64,000 bases of DNA, taken from the NCBI GenBank assembly GCA_016861345.1, contig BOLD01000001.1, positions 124,001 to 188,000 on the forward strand. The letters are read 5' to 3'. Positions 43,446-52,901 of the stretch are shown piece by piece. A program made the translations under genes and the position numbers. Position 1 is the first letter of the stretch; each line of letters starts with the position of its first letter. This stretch comes from Oligoflexia bacterium (GTDB lineage: Bacteria; Bdellovibrionota; Bdellovibrionia; Bdellovibrionales; Bdellovibrionaceae). The notes under the pieces were generated by a model. It ran no database searches. It worked only from the letters and a program-made list of their open reading frames with translations, and was not told where the DNA came from.

Positions 43446-44405
43446 GTGCGTCATAATATGACTGATTCCAATGATTTAGGCTCAAAGCCACCCATTCAGG
43501 TTCCCAAGGCGGCTCCTTCGCAAATGGAGTTTGGGATATCTCGTGAGCAAGAGGCTGATCGCAATGCTCATTTAGGTGGTCGCAGTTTTTATTTTTTTGA
43601 TTTTGATGACAACGTAGCTTTTTTGACAACTCCACTTGTTTTGTTTCACAAGGCGACTGGTGCAGAACTTCCGATCTCGAGTGGTCAGTTTGCTCAGGAA
43701 CATAGTCATATCGGAAGTTCAGGTCCATTTCGTGATTATGAAATTCGTTGGGATGATCAAACGGGAACTTTTCGAAATTTTCGAGACCATCACAGTGATG
43801 AGCTTCACCGTTTAGGTCTACAGACCCAAGTTTTTATTCACGATGTGGCTCAGGCTCTTGGCTTTCCCGATTTTCAGTGGAAGGGGCCATCTTGGTCTTG
43901 TTTCTATCATGCAGCTTTTAATCAACGTCCAATTTCAGTGATCACAGCTCGGGGGCATTCACCTGCAACAATTGAGTTAGGGATTAATCTATTTGTAGAA
44001 GCGGGGCATTTGCCCCAGAAACCGAATTTTCTCAGCATTTTTCCAGTGAGCCACAAGCCAACACGAAAAGAATTGGGGGATCCTGATTTGAAGATGAGCG
44101 TTGCCCATTTAAAGCAAGCGGCTATTCGGGCTTCAGTTGAGCAAGCAATAAAAAAATATGGTTATAGCGCTCATCATCGCTTTGGAATGTCCGATGATGA
44201 TCCTAAAAATATTCAATTGATCATCGAGGAGATGAGACGACTGAAGCACATATATCCTGAGATGAGCTTCTTTATGATTGAGACTCAAAAAGGCGAATTT
44301 TTAAAACATGAAATTAATGTGAGTGGCGGTTTGGAGGACTCTCGACTCACACAAGCAGAAGCTGAGCAATTTACCTTGTTTGATAATATCAGACAAAAGT
44401 CCTGA
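43446..44405 (+). CDS. HAD-like hypothetical protein
   Basis: The protein of about 319 residues has FFDFDDNVAFL resembling HAD motif I, ISVITARGHSPATIE resembling motif II, and FGMSDDDPKNIQ resembling motif IV. A large insert separates the first two. It may be a phosphatase or a non-catalytic relative. GTG 43446 has AGGA four bases upstream; ATG 43458 is the alternative start. Confidence 0.65.
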   Translation: MRHNMTDSNDLGSKPPIQVPKAAPSQMEFGISREQEADRNAHLGGRSFYFFDFDDNVAFLTTPLVLFHKATGAELPISSGQFAQEHSHIGSSGPFRDYEIRWDDQTGTFRNFRDHHSDELHRLGLQTQVFIHDVAQALGFPDFQWKGPSWSCFYHAAFNQRPISVITARGHSPATIELGINLFVEAGHLPQKPNFLSIFPVSHKPTRKELGDPDLKMSVAHLKQAAIRASVEQAIKKYGYSAHHRFGMSDDDPKNIQLIIEEMRRLKHIYPEMSFFMIETQKGEFLKHEINVSGGLEDSRLTQAEAEQFTLFDNIRQKS

Positions 44406-44515
44406 GCCCCATATCCCATCCTTTGTCTGCATTTCTAGAGTTCACAAAAAACCACCTACCGATTTTGCACATTCCTGATATTCTTAAAGAACTAACATTC
44501 TCAATAAGGATCATC

Positions 44516-46519
44516 ATGTCAACTTCATCTATTTTTGGTTTTGTTGTATCGACGTTCATCGCGATTTCATCGTTTGCAAGTGAATCTGGAATGCCCGATC
44601 TGGATTGTCGATATATCTATGCGATTGAACAAGTTTATCTCAGCCAACACGTGAAGTATTCACAGCGAGATTCGGCTCTTCAGGAAAGAGTGATTGATCA
44701 GTACACAAAGCACCTTGATCCGACAAAAGTTTATCTGACAAAACCTGACGTGGATCAAATCAAAAAACTGATGGGAAATATTCTTGAAAAAACAAAGGCC
44801 AAGGATTGCTCTCCATTTGCGGAAATTCAAAAGCTTCTAGTGGCTCGAGTAAAAGAGAGAGCTGAGTTTGCGAAGAAGATGCTCGGAAAAGATTATAAAT
44901 TTGACTCAAAAGTTGAGTTTGTTTTTGATCCTCAAACAAAACCCTATCCGGCAACTAAAGAAGAATCTGAAGATTTCTTAAAAAAATATGTTCATTTTCA
45001 GATTTCAAATTACTTAGCCACAGATATGAAGCTTGAAGAAGCAAAAACAAATGTTATTAAAAGTTGGGATCGAGCTCTTAAGAAAATCACCGAGACAAAA
45101 GAGACAGATGTCCTTTCTGGTTATCTCGATGCCTTCGCGAATGGATTAGATCCACATTCCTCATATTTTTCTCGTGATTCAAATGAAGATTTCCGCATTC
45201 AGATGGGTCTTTCGCTCGAGGGGATTGGAGCAACACTTTCATCTCAGGATGGATTTACAGTGATCGAAGCCTTGGTTCCAGGTGGCCCTGCTGCTCGTTC
45301 AGGTCTTGTTCAACCGCAGGATAAGATCATTGCGGTGGGGCAAGGTGAAAAAGGTTCCATGGAGAATATTATTGAAATGGATCTTCGTGATGTTGTTCGA
45401 AAAATTCGTGGTCCTAAGGGCTCTACGGTTCGATTATTGGTTCTTCGAAAAAAGGGAGATGGCAAGACTCGTGTGGAAGTATCCATTGTTCGAGATAAAG
45501 TTAAGCTTGAAGATGATGCGGCCTCAATTACATACGTCGATCGTGAGATCGGTGGGGCAAAGAGGAAGTTCGCGATTTTAACCCTGCCATCGTTTTATGC
45601 TGATGCTCGACGGGGAGGCAGATCTTGTGCAGCGGATATGAAAAAGTTAATTGAAGAAGCTCGCCAAAATAAAGCTGAAGGCATAGTCTTAGATCTATCG
45701 AATAACGGTGGAGGAAGTCTAGAAGATGCGGTAAAAATTGCTGGATTATTTTTTGCCACCGGAAATGTTGTAAAACAGTCCTCAAAAGATGAGGGGCGAG
45801 GAGAGATTACTCTTAAGGATCAGGATTCGACAGTGGATTGGTCGGGCCCACTGGTTGTTTTAACAAGTCGAATTAGTGCGAGTGCTTCTGAAATTGTTTC
45901 TGGAACTTTAAAAGATTATAAACGGGCGGTCATTGTCGGTGGAGATCATACTTTTGGAAAAGGTACTGTCCAAACAGTTGTGGATATTCCACCCAACAGC
46001 GGAGCTCTTGGAGCTGTCAAAGTGACAGTGGGGATGTTCTTTACCCCAGGTGGTTTCTCAACTCAACATCGAGGGGTTGAGGCAGATATTCCCCTGCCCG
46101 GTCAATACAATCAGGATGATATCGGAGAAAAGAGTCTAGATTATTCTCTACCCCCTAAGCAGATTCCGAGTTTCATTTCACCTGACGCCTATGTCAAAGA
46201 AGGTGCGAGTGCCTGGACGGTGATTCAACCTGATTTGCTCAAGTCATTAGCTGAGAAATCAAAAACACGTGTTGAAAAAAATGAAGAGTTTAAAAAAATT
46301 ATTGATGAATTAAATAAATCAAAACAAAAGGGAAAATTGATTAAGCTTTCTGAGGCCTCTAAAGATAAGGAAAAGAAAGAAAAAGCTAAGGCTGTGAAAA
46401 GTGCCGGCAAAGCTGAAAAAGAAAAAGAGTATTTAAAAAGAGCTGATATTCAAGAGGCGCTGAATGTTCTTGGTGACTTAACTTCTGCACTGGGATCAAA
46501 GTCCATTGCAAACAAGTGA
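44516..46519 (+). CDS. C-terminal (tail-specific) processing protease, S41 family
   Basis: The 667-residue periplasmic protease has a signal peptide (STSSIFGFVVSTFIAISSFA) and an N-terminal Tsp domain (YSQRDSALQERVIDQYTKHLDP). A PDZ domain lies around VIEALVPGGPAARSGLVQP. The S41 core has RISASASEIVSGTLKDY with catalytic Ser and TFGKGTVQT with the Lys. A lysine-rich tail follows. Start ATG 44516 is preferred because AAGGA precedes it and the signal peptide begins there. Prc-type enzymes degrade tagged periplasmic proteins and trim envelope enzymes. Confidence 0.92.
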   Translation: MSTSSIFGFVVSTFIAISSFASESGMPDLDCRYIYAIEQVYLSQHVKYSQRDSALQERVIDQYTKHLDPTKVYLTKPDVDQIKKLMGNILEKTKAKDCSPFAEIQKLLVARVKERAEFAKKMLGKDYKFDSKVEFVFDPQTKPYPATKEESEDFLKKYVHFQISNYLATDMKLEEAKTNVIKSWDRALKKITETKETDVLSGYLDAFANGLDPHSSYFSRDSNEDFRIQMGLSLEGIGATLSSQDGFTVIEALVPGGPAARSGLVQPQDKIIAVGQGEKGSMENIIEMDLRDVVRKIRGPKGSTVRLLVLRKKGDGKTRVEVSIVRDKVKLEDDAASITYVDREIGGAKRKFAILTLPSFYADARRGGRSCAADMKKLIEEARQNKAEGIVLDLSNNGGGSLEDAVKIAGLFFATGNVVKQSSKDEGRGEITLKDQDSTVDWSGPLVVLTSRISASASEIVSGTLKDYKRAVIVGGDHTFGKGTVQTVVDIPPNSGALGAVKVTVGMFFTPGGFSTQHRGVEADIPLPGQYNQDDIGEKSLDYSLPPKQIPSFISPDAYVKEGASAWTVIQPDLLKSLAEKSKTRVEKNEEFKKIIDELNKSKQKGKLIKLSEASKDKEKKEKAKAVKSAGKAEKEKEYLKRADIQEALNVLGDLTSALGSKSIANK

Positions 46520-46526
46520 GGTTTGA

Positions 46527-47654
46527 ATGAAAAGCATGATGTTATTATTGGTTGGGAGCTTATTTGCGACTACAGTTCTGGCCTCGAAAGGCGGAACTGT
46601 TGCTGATGAAATTATGGCGAACCATAACTCCTCCAAACATTTTCATCAGTTCATCCATAAAATGACAAAAAATGTTATACCAGGTGACCGAAAATATATT
46701 TGGAAATTGATTAATAGCAGTAAGGACCTTCGAAACTCTTATGAAATGCCAAAGCTTACTTATGAGAATGGTCTTTTCACAGTTCGAGACGGAAAATCTG
46801 AGGCCACTTTACTTTTTATCGATCGAGAACATTATGAGTTTGAGATTAATGGAGAGAAAATTAAGCTTTCTCCCAGTTTTGAGCCATCAACACGTTGGAA
46901 GAAACTCAGCTCTTTGGTGGCGGCTCAGCCGAAGCAAAGTATGCATTTTAGTTTGTTGCCAATTGCTTGGGCTCAAGAGGCGGGACTTCCAACTAAAACT
47001 GCTGTGACCCTTTTTGCTATTTCATCGCGAATGGCAAAGTATTCGTCATCTGTGATGAGTGTTAGGGTGGGTGAAGTCACCTATATGGATCTGTTGAATG
47101 TTGCCCTTAAGTCAAAAGGGAAATGTGATAAAGAGATGCTTGTTGAGTACGGACAAAAGGTCGCGGCCTTGAACCCACAAGAGCTTCAATGTGATCGACG
47201 ACAGGGGATGGTCAGTTTCAAATTTTCTGGGGCCGAGGGTTACGAAAGAGTTCTGCACATTGTTCCAGCAGACCGATTTGTGGACGAGGATGAGGTTCAT
47301 GAGGAAATATTAGATGGCGGTAAAAAAATAAAAATTAAATATCGTCGTTCAACAGAAATCCCTCACGAAGATGAGACCGGCTATGAGGACCTTTCTGTTG
47401 CGGAAAAAGGAAGTCCCTATCAGAGAGACCTGGCTGGAGCAGAGGGTCGGCCTTGGTTGCCGACGGCTTCAAAAGATTCTTTGGCTGTAGAGCGGGGAGA
47501 GCAGTTTAAAGAATTAGCCAATTATGCCCTGAAGCATGATTTGTGTGGACGATGTGAGGAGGTTTTGAGAGGCTTTTTAACTGCTCGAGAGAAAGCCTCT
47601 AAAAAGCCTATTTCTGTCCCGGTATCTGATGCCCCTCAGTCCTCAACGAAATAA
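46527..47654 (+). CDS. Secreted hypothetical protein downstream of the protease
   Basis: The 375-residue product has a signal peptide ending near VLAS and no recognised domain. The mature chain holds charged helices, one CDRR and a late CGRCEEVL cysteine motif. It starts 7 bases after the protease stop behind GAGG, so it is in the same operon and may be a partner or substrate. This is inference from position only. Confidence 0.65.
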   Translation: MKSMMLLLVGSLFATTVLASKGGTVADEIMANHNSSKHFHQFIHKMTKNVIPGDRKYIWKLINSSKDLRNSYEMPKLTYENGLFTVRDGKSEATLLFIDREHYEFEINGEKIKLSPSFEPSTRWKKLSSLVAAQPKQSMHFSLLPIAWAQEAGLPTKTAVTLFAISSRMAKYSSSVMSVRVGEVTYMDLLNVALKSKGKCDKEMLVEYGQKVAALNPQELQCDRRQGMVSFKFSGAEGYERVLHIVPADRFVDEDEVHEEILDGGKKIKIKYRRSTEIPHEDETGYEDLSVAEKGSPYQRDLAGAEGRPWLPTASKDSLAVERGEQFKELANYALKHDLCGRCEEVLRGFLTAREKASKKPISVPVSDAPQSSTK

Positions 47655-47743
47655 ACCGATTAGTGCAGAGTATTATCCATTGAGTCATTGCTGGAGAGAT
47701 ATAAAACAGTAAAGGCTTAATGGATATTCAGCGAGGAGCTGTT

Positions 47744-48802
47744 ATGAGTAAAAAAACCACCGCAAAGTCCACGTCGAAGACTTTGTCTACAAAGAGTTCT
47801 TCTGCGGAGCTTAAAAAGCTACCCAAAGAACTATTAATCCAAATGCATTCACTGATGGTGAAGTCTCGGGTTCTTGAGGAAAGATTAATCAAAATTTACA
47901 AAGCTGGAGATGCTTTCTTTTGGATCGGTGGACCAGGGGAAGAGGCTTTCGGTGTTCCACTCGGATTACAGGTCAAAAAAGGTCAAGGACCCGAGTATGA
48001 CTATCTTCACTTGCATTATCGATGTACACCCACGCTAATTGCCATGGGTATGCCAATGATTGATTCAATCCGATTAATTATGAATCGGGCAACAGATCCA
48101 TCAACGGGCGGCCGTAATTTTTCCAACCACTATTGTTATCCCAAGTGGAATGTTGTTCCAGTTTCATCACCAATCGAAGTTCAATACATTCAGGCGCTTG
48201 GAACAGCCCATGTTCAAAAACGTCACAACAAAAAAGCTCTGACGATTGTGACAGGCGGTGATGCCGGAACGGCAGAGGGGGATTTTGCAAGTTGTTTAGT
48301 GTGGGCTTCGCGCAAAGGGCATGAATTACCCATGCTGATCACAGTTCAAAATAATTTTTGGGGTATTTCGACTTCTTACCATGGGCAGCACGGAGAAACT
48401 TTCATCGCAGACAGGGCCAAGGCATTTAATATTCGTTCGCGAGTCATTAATGGAAATGATCCCATCGAGTCTTACATCGCGATTCAAGAAGAAATGGATT
48501 ACATTCGCAAGACAGGAAAACCCTCGTTTATCGAGGCTCAGCTTTCTCGTCTTTATGGCCACTCATCAGCAAGTGGAGCAAATCTCAATACCCAAGAGGT
48601 TGATTGCTTAAAAGAGTTTGAAGCCAAACTCCTGAAGGCTGGCTATCTGAAGGAAAAAGAGGTTCAAGAGCTTTGGCAGTCTTATGAGCAAGAGGGGTTT
48701 GAAGCTCAGCAGTTGGTTCGATCTGAAGCTGGTCCTGCGGCAGAAACAATCTGGGATCATGTTTTTGTGAATAATGAAAATGCGGACTGGAGGAAATTCT
48801 AA
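47744..48802 (+). CDS. 2-oxoacid dehydrogenase E1 component, alpha subunit
   Basis: The product of 352 residues has the thiamine-diphosphate motif GGDAGTAEGDF ending in NNFWGIS, and early IGGPGEEAFGVPLGL. It decarboxylates pyruvate or branched 2-oxoacids together with the beta subunit. A Lys/Ser/Thr-rich leader of about 25 residues precedes the fold. ATG 47744 is chosen with GAGGAG five bases upstream. No E2 or E3 gene is adjacent. The substrate class is undecided, with branched-chain oxoacids favoured by the HLHYRCTPTLIAMG type loop. Confidence 0.88.
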   Translation: MSKKTTAKSTSKTLSTKSSSAELKKLPKELLIQMHSLMVKSRVLEERLIKIYKAGDAFFWIGGPGEEAFGVPLGLQVKKGQGPEYDYLHLHYRCTPTLIAMGMPMIDSIRLIMNRATDPSTGGRNFSNHYCYPKWNVVPVSSPIEVQYIQALGTAHVQKRHNKKALTIVTGGDAGTAEGDFASCLVWASRKGHELPMLITVQNNFWGISTSYHGQHGETFIADRAKAFNIRSRVINGNDPIESYIAIQEEMDYIRKTGKPSFIEAQLSRLYGHSSASGANLNTQEVDCLKEFEAKLLKAGYLKEKEVQELWQSYEQEGFEAQQLVRSEAGPAAETIWDHVFVNNENADWRKF

Positions 48803-49857
48803 TGGCAAATATGGCTCAAGCAATCCGTATGGCCCTCCATTACGGTGAGGAAAATCTTGGTGTTAAGGATATTTTTGGAGAAGATGTCGGAGCTCCTCTT
48901 GGTGGAGCCTTTACGGCAACTCAAGGATTAAAAACAGCCTGGAATTCACCACTAGATGAACGAGGCATTATCGGCATGGCGATGGGAATCGCGATGGCTG
49001 GTGAGCGCTGTGTGGCTGAAATTCAGTTTGCCGATTATATTTTCAACACAATTGATCTCTTGAAAATTGCGGGAAATACACACTGGGTTTCTAACGGTCA
49101 GTATTCAATGCCTCTTGTTGTGATTACGCCAGTTGGAGCAGGGATCAGAGGATCAGTTTACCACTCGCACAGTTTTGATGCCTGGGCTTCTCGTTTGCAA
49201 GGTTGGAAAGTTGTGATGCCGTCCAATGCTCTAGATTGTTATGGGCTGCTTTTGTCTGCGATTGAAGATCCAAATCCTATTTTATTTTTGCAACCAAAGG
49301 CATTGATGAGATCTCGTGGTGAAGAGCTCATCCCAGGGGAGCCAGAAAGTGAAAAGGAGCTGAAGGCTATGATTGATGCTCCAATCGGAGATCGGTCAAA
49401 ATGGAAGCCAAAGTGGCCAAAGCTTGAAAAGTACACAGTTCCCATTGGGAAGGGTAAAATCACAAGACAAGGAGACCAGATTACGGTTGTCTCTTGCGGA
49501 CGGCATCTTTTGCTTTGTAATGAAGTGGCAGATGCATTGAAACAAGAAGGCATCTCTGTTGAAGTCATCGATCTTCGCTCGATCTATCCTTATGACTGGG
49601 CAATGATCAAAAGCTCGGTCCAGAAAACAGGTCGAGTTCTTTTTGTGAATGAGGACACAGAGGTCACAAATTTTGGTGAGCATCTGGCGTATCGAGTGAC
49701 TCAAGAGCTATTTTATCAATTGCTTGCGCGTCCTCGGGTTTTGGCGGGGAAGAATGTTCCAGGAATCGGTTTGCATCCGAATCTCGAGGATGCCACAGTT
49801 CCTCAGAAGCATGAGATCGAAAGAGATATTCGTGAAATTCTTGCTGAGGTTCCCTAA
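48802..49857 (+). CDS. 2-oxoacid dehydrogenase E1 component, beta subunit
   Basis: The 351-residue protein carries GEDVGAPLGGAFTATQGL, the GMAMGIAMAGERCVAEIQFADYI block and VEVIDLRSIYPYD, all standard for E1 beta of pyruvate or branched-chain dehydrogenase. Its ATG overlaps the alpha stop codon by one base (TAATG), so subunits are made in step. The heterotetramer feeds acyl groups to a lipoyl E2 encoded elsewhere. Confidence 0.9.
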   Translation: MANMAQAIRMALHYGEENLGVKDIFGEDVGAPLGGAFTATQGLKTAWNSPLDERGIIGMAMGIAMAGERCVAEIQFADYIFNTIDLLKIAGNTHWVSNGQYSMPLVVITPVGAGIRGSVYHSHSFDAWASRLQGWKVVMPSNALDCYGLLLSAIEDPNPILFLQPKALMRSRGEELIPGEPESEKELKAMIDAPIGDRSKWKPKWPKLEKYTVPIGKGKITRQGDQITVVSCGRHLLLCNEVADALKQEGISVEVIDLRSIYPYDWAMIKSSVQKTGRVLFVNEDTEVTNFGEHLAYRVTQELFYQLLARPRVLAGKNVPGIGLHPNLEDATVPQKHEIERDIREILAEVP

Positions 49858-49864
49858 GGGTCAA

Positions 49865-50695
49865 ATGCCAAAAACAAAAAAATCACAACGCCGAGTTCGC
49901 AAGATCAGTGAGAAGAGATTGTTTGATAAATATGATCTCTATTTGAAGTCCGTCCAGTCTCCGGATGTGGATGTTGTCTTTTTTCGAAAAGTCTACAGAG
50001 AGCTGAGAAAAAAAGAGCCAAAGATTTTTCGTGAAGATTTTTGTGGGACATTCACATTGTCATGTGAGTGGGTCAAATTAAATCCAAAATATCAGGCCTA
50101 TGGCATTGATCTTGATCCAGAGCCCCTTGAGTATGGCAGGTCTCATTACCTACCAAGGCTCAAGGAGAATCAACAGAAGCGGGTTTGCCTGCTTGAGAAA
50201 AATGTCTTAACACCTGATTTGCCACAGGCTGACATTATCGTGGCGATGAATTTTTCCTATTTTTTATTTAAATCCAGAATGATGCTGAAGCAGTATTTCT
50301 TGAATGTGTACAGATCAGTAAAAAAAGATGGAATTTTTATGCTCGATCTTTTTGGCGGAAGTCTTTGTCAAGACGCCAACGAGGAAAACTCAAAAAATAA
50401 AAACTTCACTTATTATTGGGATCAAGAAGATTTTGATCCCGTTACCCATCGTGCAAAGTTTCACATTCATTTCAAGTTAAAAGGTCAGAAGAAGGTCAAA
50501 AATGTTTTCACTTATGATTGGAGAATGTGGACCATTCCTGAGGTTCGAGAGATTCTTGAAGAAGTGGGATTTAAGAAAACCCATGTCTACTGGGAGGGTA
50601 CAACTCGCAGTGGAACAGGGGATGGAGTTTACACGAGAACGGAAAAGGGCGAGGCCTGCTTGGCCTGGGTTGCCTATATAGCGGCAGAAAAATAA
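49865..50695 (+). CDS. SAM-dependent methyltransferase, class I
   Basis: The 276-residue protein has a cofactor-binding pattern (EDFCGTFTLSCEWVK, YGIDLDPEPLEYG), IIVAMNFSYFLFK and DGIFMLDLFGGS. The basic N-terminus (KTKKSQRRVRK) could contact nucleic acid. The substrate is unknown. ATG 49865 follows the E1 beta stop by 7 bases; AAGGG precedes it. Confidence 0.8.
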   Translation: MPKTKKSQRRVRKISEKRLFDKYDLYLKSVQSPDVDVVFFRKVYRELRKKEPKIFREDFCGTFTLSCEWVKLNPKYQAYGIDLDPEPLEYGRSHYLPRLKENQQKRVCLLEKNVLTPDLPQADIIVAMNFSYFLFKSRMMLKQYFLNVYRSVKKDGIFMLDLFGGSLCQDANEENSKNKNFTYYWDQEDFDPVTHRAKFHIHFKLKGQKKVKNVFTYDWRMWTIPEVREILEEVGFKKTHVYWEGTTRSGTGDGVYTRTEKGEACLAWVAYIAAEK

Positions 50696-50710
50696 TTCAA
50701 GGGGGATGTG

Positions 50711-51070
50711 ATGATCGTTGATACCGAACATGCAAAATATAAAGTTGTTTACCTAGATTCAGTTGATGAAAAATTTTTCGAGCTGATCAAAGAGCTTCCC
50801 CTCAGACTTTATCAGCCCAATGGGGAGCACCCAGATGTTGAAGAGTTTTTAGCCAGTCCCACTCTTGAGAAGAAAATTCAAGTGATGCAAAATCAAATCT
50901 TAGAGAAGTACGAGTGTTTCTATAAGCTCGTGGATACAGCTGAATTTTTAGAAAAATTCCCAAATATAAAAGTTGAAAAATACATCGCTCTTTGTATTGA
51001 CTCTTTAGATTCGCCTTTCATTACGGTTGACCATCTGGGAGTAATGCGAAGACCTGTCCGAGTTATTTAA
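50711..51070 (+). CDS. Hypothetical protein, 119 residues
   Basis: This soluble, acidic product (VDTEHAKYKVVYLDSVDEKF, LYQPNGEHPDVEEFL) has no recognised family. AGGGGG five bases upstream supports ATG 50711. Its last bases overlap the convergent EI24 gene. Confidence 0.6.
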   Translation: MIVDTEHAKYKVVYLDSVDEKFFELIKELPLRLYQPNGEHPDVEEFLASPTLEKKIQVMQNQILEKYECFYKLVDTAEFLEKFPNIKVEKYIALCIDSLDSPFITVDHLGVMRRPVRVI

Positions 51071-51806
51071 TTTTCCCAAGCCTCATCTGCTCAAGGTGAG
51101 AAAGTAAGAAGTAGATAAAAGACATAGCTCCAATTGCGGGGGCGATAAAATTCAATATTGGTATATAGAAAAATACGGATTGGGCTAGAGCAAGTAGAAA
51201 AATCTCAGCCCTTTTTTCTTTTAAGATATATTGGCGTTCTTCTCGAGAAGCATAGTCTTGTAAAATATCATAACAAAATATTTTTTGGGTCACGAGGGCA
51301 TTTAAAAGTACGGGTATGACTATCTGCAAACCTGGAATGAGAAAAAAAGGCAGCAGCACAATAAAAAATCCAAAATAAATAACAGTGGCTGAGACTGAAT
51401 TCCAGATGCTGCCGACGATACTTCCACCTCGTTTTTTTTCAAGCAAAGGAAAGCTTTCTTGAGAAATAGTGTGGGTCAGCAGCGGGAGCAAGATAAGAGA
51501 AGTTGTCATCAATATTAAAAAATAGAGCGCAAAAAGAACGATCACGATCAAAAAGAGTGTTCCAACCCAAGACGCAACGATCAAAGGCTCTATTTCGACC
51601 ATAAAAGAGAGAAGTTTGGTCGAAGCCGAAATAAGCCAGGTGTCTTGTAAAAAATGAGACATCGTCTCAAGCCAGCTTGACCAATAGAAAATGACTAGGC
51701 CAAACCAAACCAGAGTCGCCGTAAAAATAGGAACTAAAATTCTAATCAGAAGAGCTGGTTTGAGAAAGTTCAAAAAAGATCTTTGCAGGGCTTGAAGTGC
51801 GGTCAT
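51063..51806 (-). CDS. EI24/CysZ-family membrane protein
   Basis: The 247-residue protein has four or more long hydrophobic segments in the EI24 pattern: ALLIRILVPIFTATLVWFGL, IVLFALYFLILMTTSLILLPL, YFGFFIVLLPFFLIPGLQIV and FFYIPILNFIAPAIGAMSFI. CysZ members conduct sulfate; for distant members the function is not established. It overlaps pyrE by ATGA. Confidence 0.8.
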   Translation of the reverse strand: MTALQALQRSFLNFLKPALLIRILVPIFTATLVWFGLVIFYWSSWLETMSHFLQDTWLISASTKLLSFMVEIEPLIVASWVGTLFLIVIVLFALYFLILMTTSLILLPLLTHTISQESFPLLEKKRGGSIVGSIWNSVSATVIYFGFFIVLLPFFLIPGLQIVIPVLLNALVTQKIFCYDILQDYASREERQYILKEKRAEIFLLALAQSVFFYIPILNFIAPAIGAMSFIYFLLSHLEQMRLGKIK

Positions 51807-52333
51807 GATGATTTTAGCTCATCCATATGGAAAAGTGGTTTCATTTGAAGGCCGACCTCTTTTAGTTTTTCAGCACCTCCGCCCCGATCAATCACGCATA
51901 ATACAGTCGAGATTTGAGCTCCGAGCGAGCGTAAATCCGCTGCTGATAGGATGACCTGTCCCCCTGTAGTGATGACGTCCTCGATGATGCAAACATTCTT
52001 ACCTTGAACACTATAGCCTTCTGCAAACTGACAGGTGCCATAATCCTTGGCTTTTTTGCGTACAAAGGCTACGGGAATTCCTGTCTTCAGGGACAAAACA
52101 GTGGCGATCGGTATTCCACCCATTTCAAGTCCTGCAAGGACTTCAGTTCCCTTTGGGATGAGCGGAGCAAGGTGATCTCCAATGGATGAGAGCAGTTCGG
52201 GGTTCGCTTCGAATCGATATTTATCAAAATATTCTTGAGACGTTTGTCCAGAGCGCAGTTTAAAGTTTCCTCGAAGGTAAGCGATTTGATAAATACGTCT
52301 GGCTAATTCTAATCTTGATAGTTGTTGTGTCAT
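51803..52333 (-). CDS. pyrE: Orotate phosphoribosyltransferase
   Basis: The 176-residue enzyme has the PRPP-binding motif VCIIEDVITTGGQVI and AFVRKKAKDYGTC. It converts orotate and PRPP to OMP in pyrimidine synthesis. It is a little shorter than many family members but covers the fold. No other pyr gene is adjacent. Confidence 0.93.
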   Translation of the reverse strand: MTQQLSRLELARRIYQIAYLRGNFKLRSGQTSQEYFDKYRFEANPELLSSIGDHLAPLIPKGTEVLAGLEMGGIPIATVLSLKTGIPVAFVRKKAKDYGTCQFAEGYSVQGKNVCIIEDVITTGGQVILSAADLRSLGAQISTVLCVIDRGGGAEKLKEVGLQMKPLFHMDELKSS

Positions 52334-52410
52334 TGTGACCTCGATTGGGGTGGCACTGTTTGTGCTCTATTGTAGTGAAGGAAAGGGCAACAGTCATCAA
52401 GCTAAGTCAT

Positions 52411-52557
52411 ATGAAAAAGAATAAAAAAACAGATTTTCAAACCGTTAGTATTTTCGTGGTTTTATTCGTTTTGACTATCTTTGTTGTTCTGGGACTACGT
52501 TGGTTTCTTTTTGAGCCCACTTCAGAAGAGGTTTTAAGGGCTGGCCTTACCCGATGA
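52411..52557 (+). CDS. Small single-pass membrane protein
   Basis: The 48-residue product has a basic start (MKKNKKTDFQ) and one helix (VSIFVVLFVLTIFVVLGLRW). The ribosome binding site is weak. It lies between divergent pyrE and convergent cutA, so it is probably a separate small gene. Confidence 0.45.
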   Translation: MKKNKKTDFQTVSIFVVLFVLTIFVVLGLRWFLFEPTSEEVLRAGLTR

Positions 52558-52569
52558 GCAGGGAGCCGC

Positions 52570-52890
52570 TTATTTCAGGCTATTCAAAATCCAGTTTTGA
52601 TATTCAGCATTCATCGAGTCGATATGAATCTCGGCGATACATGGGGTTTGATAGGGATGAATGGTCTTTAATTTTGCTCTCACAAGATCGATTTTATCAC
52701 GAGTTGTCTTTAATATCATGAGGGCCTCGGAACCTTCTTCAATTTTACCCTCCCACCAGTAAAGTGCTTCCATTTGGGGCAGGATATTGGCGCAGGCGAT
52801 CAGCTTTTCTTGCAAAAGAATCCTAGAAAGGTGCTTTGCGTTTTCGTTATTGGTGGTGGTGACATAAAGAAAACAAAGCTCAGAATTCAT
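52570..52890 (-). CDS. cutA: CutA-family protein
   Basis: The 106-residue protein matches CutA1: LYVTTTNNENAKHLSRILLQ, LIACANILPQMEALYWWEGK and HPYQTPCIAEI. It forms a trimer and has been linked to divalent metal tolerance, with its exact role unsettled. It is 11 bases downstream of the CNNM gene. Confidence 0.93.
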   Translation of the reverse strand: MNSELCFLYVTTTNNENAKHLSRILLQEKLIACANILPQMEALYWWEGKIEEGSEALMILKTTRDKIDLVRAKLKTIHPYQTPCIAEIHIDSMNAEYQNWILNSLK

Positions 52891-52901
52891 AAGGATCTCT
52901 C

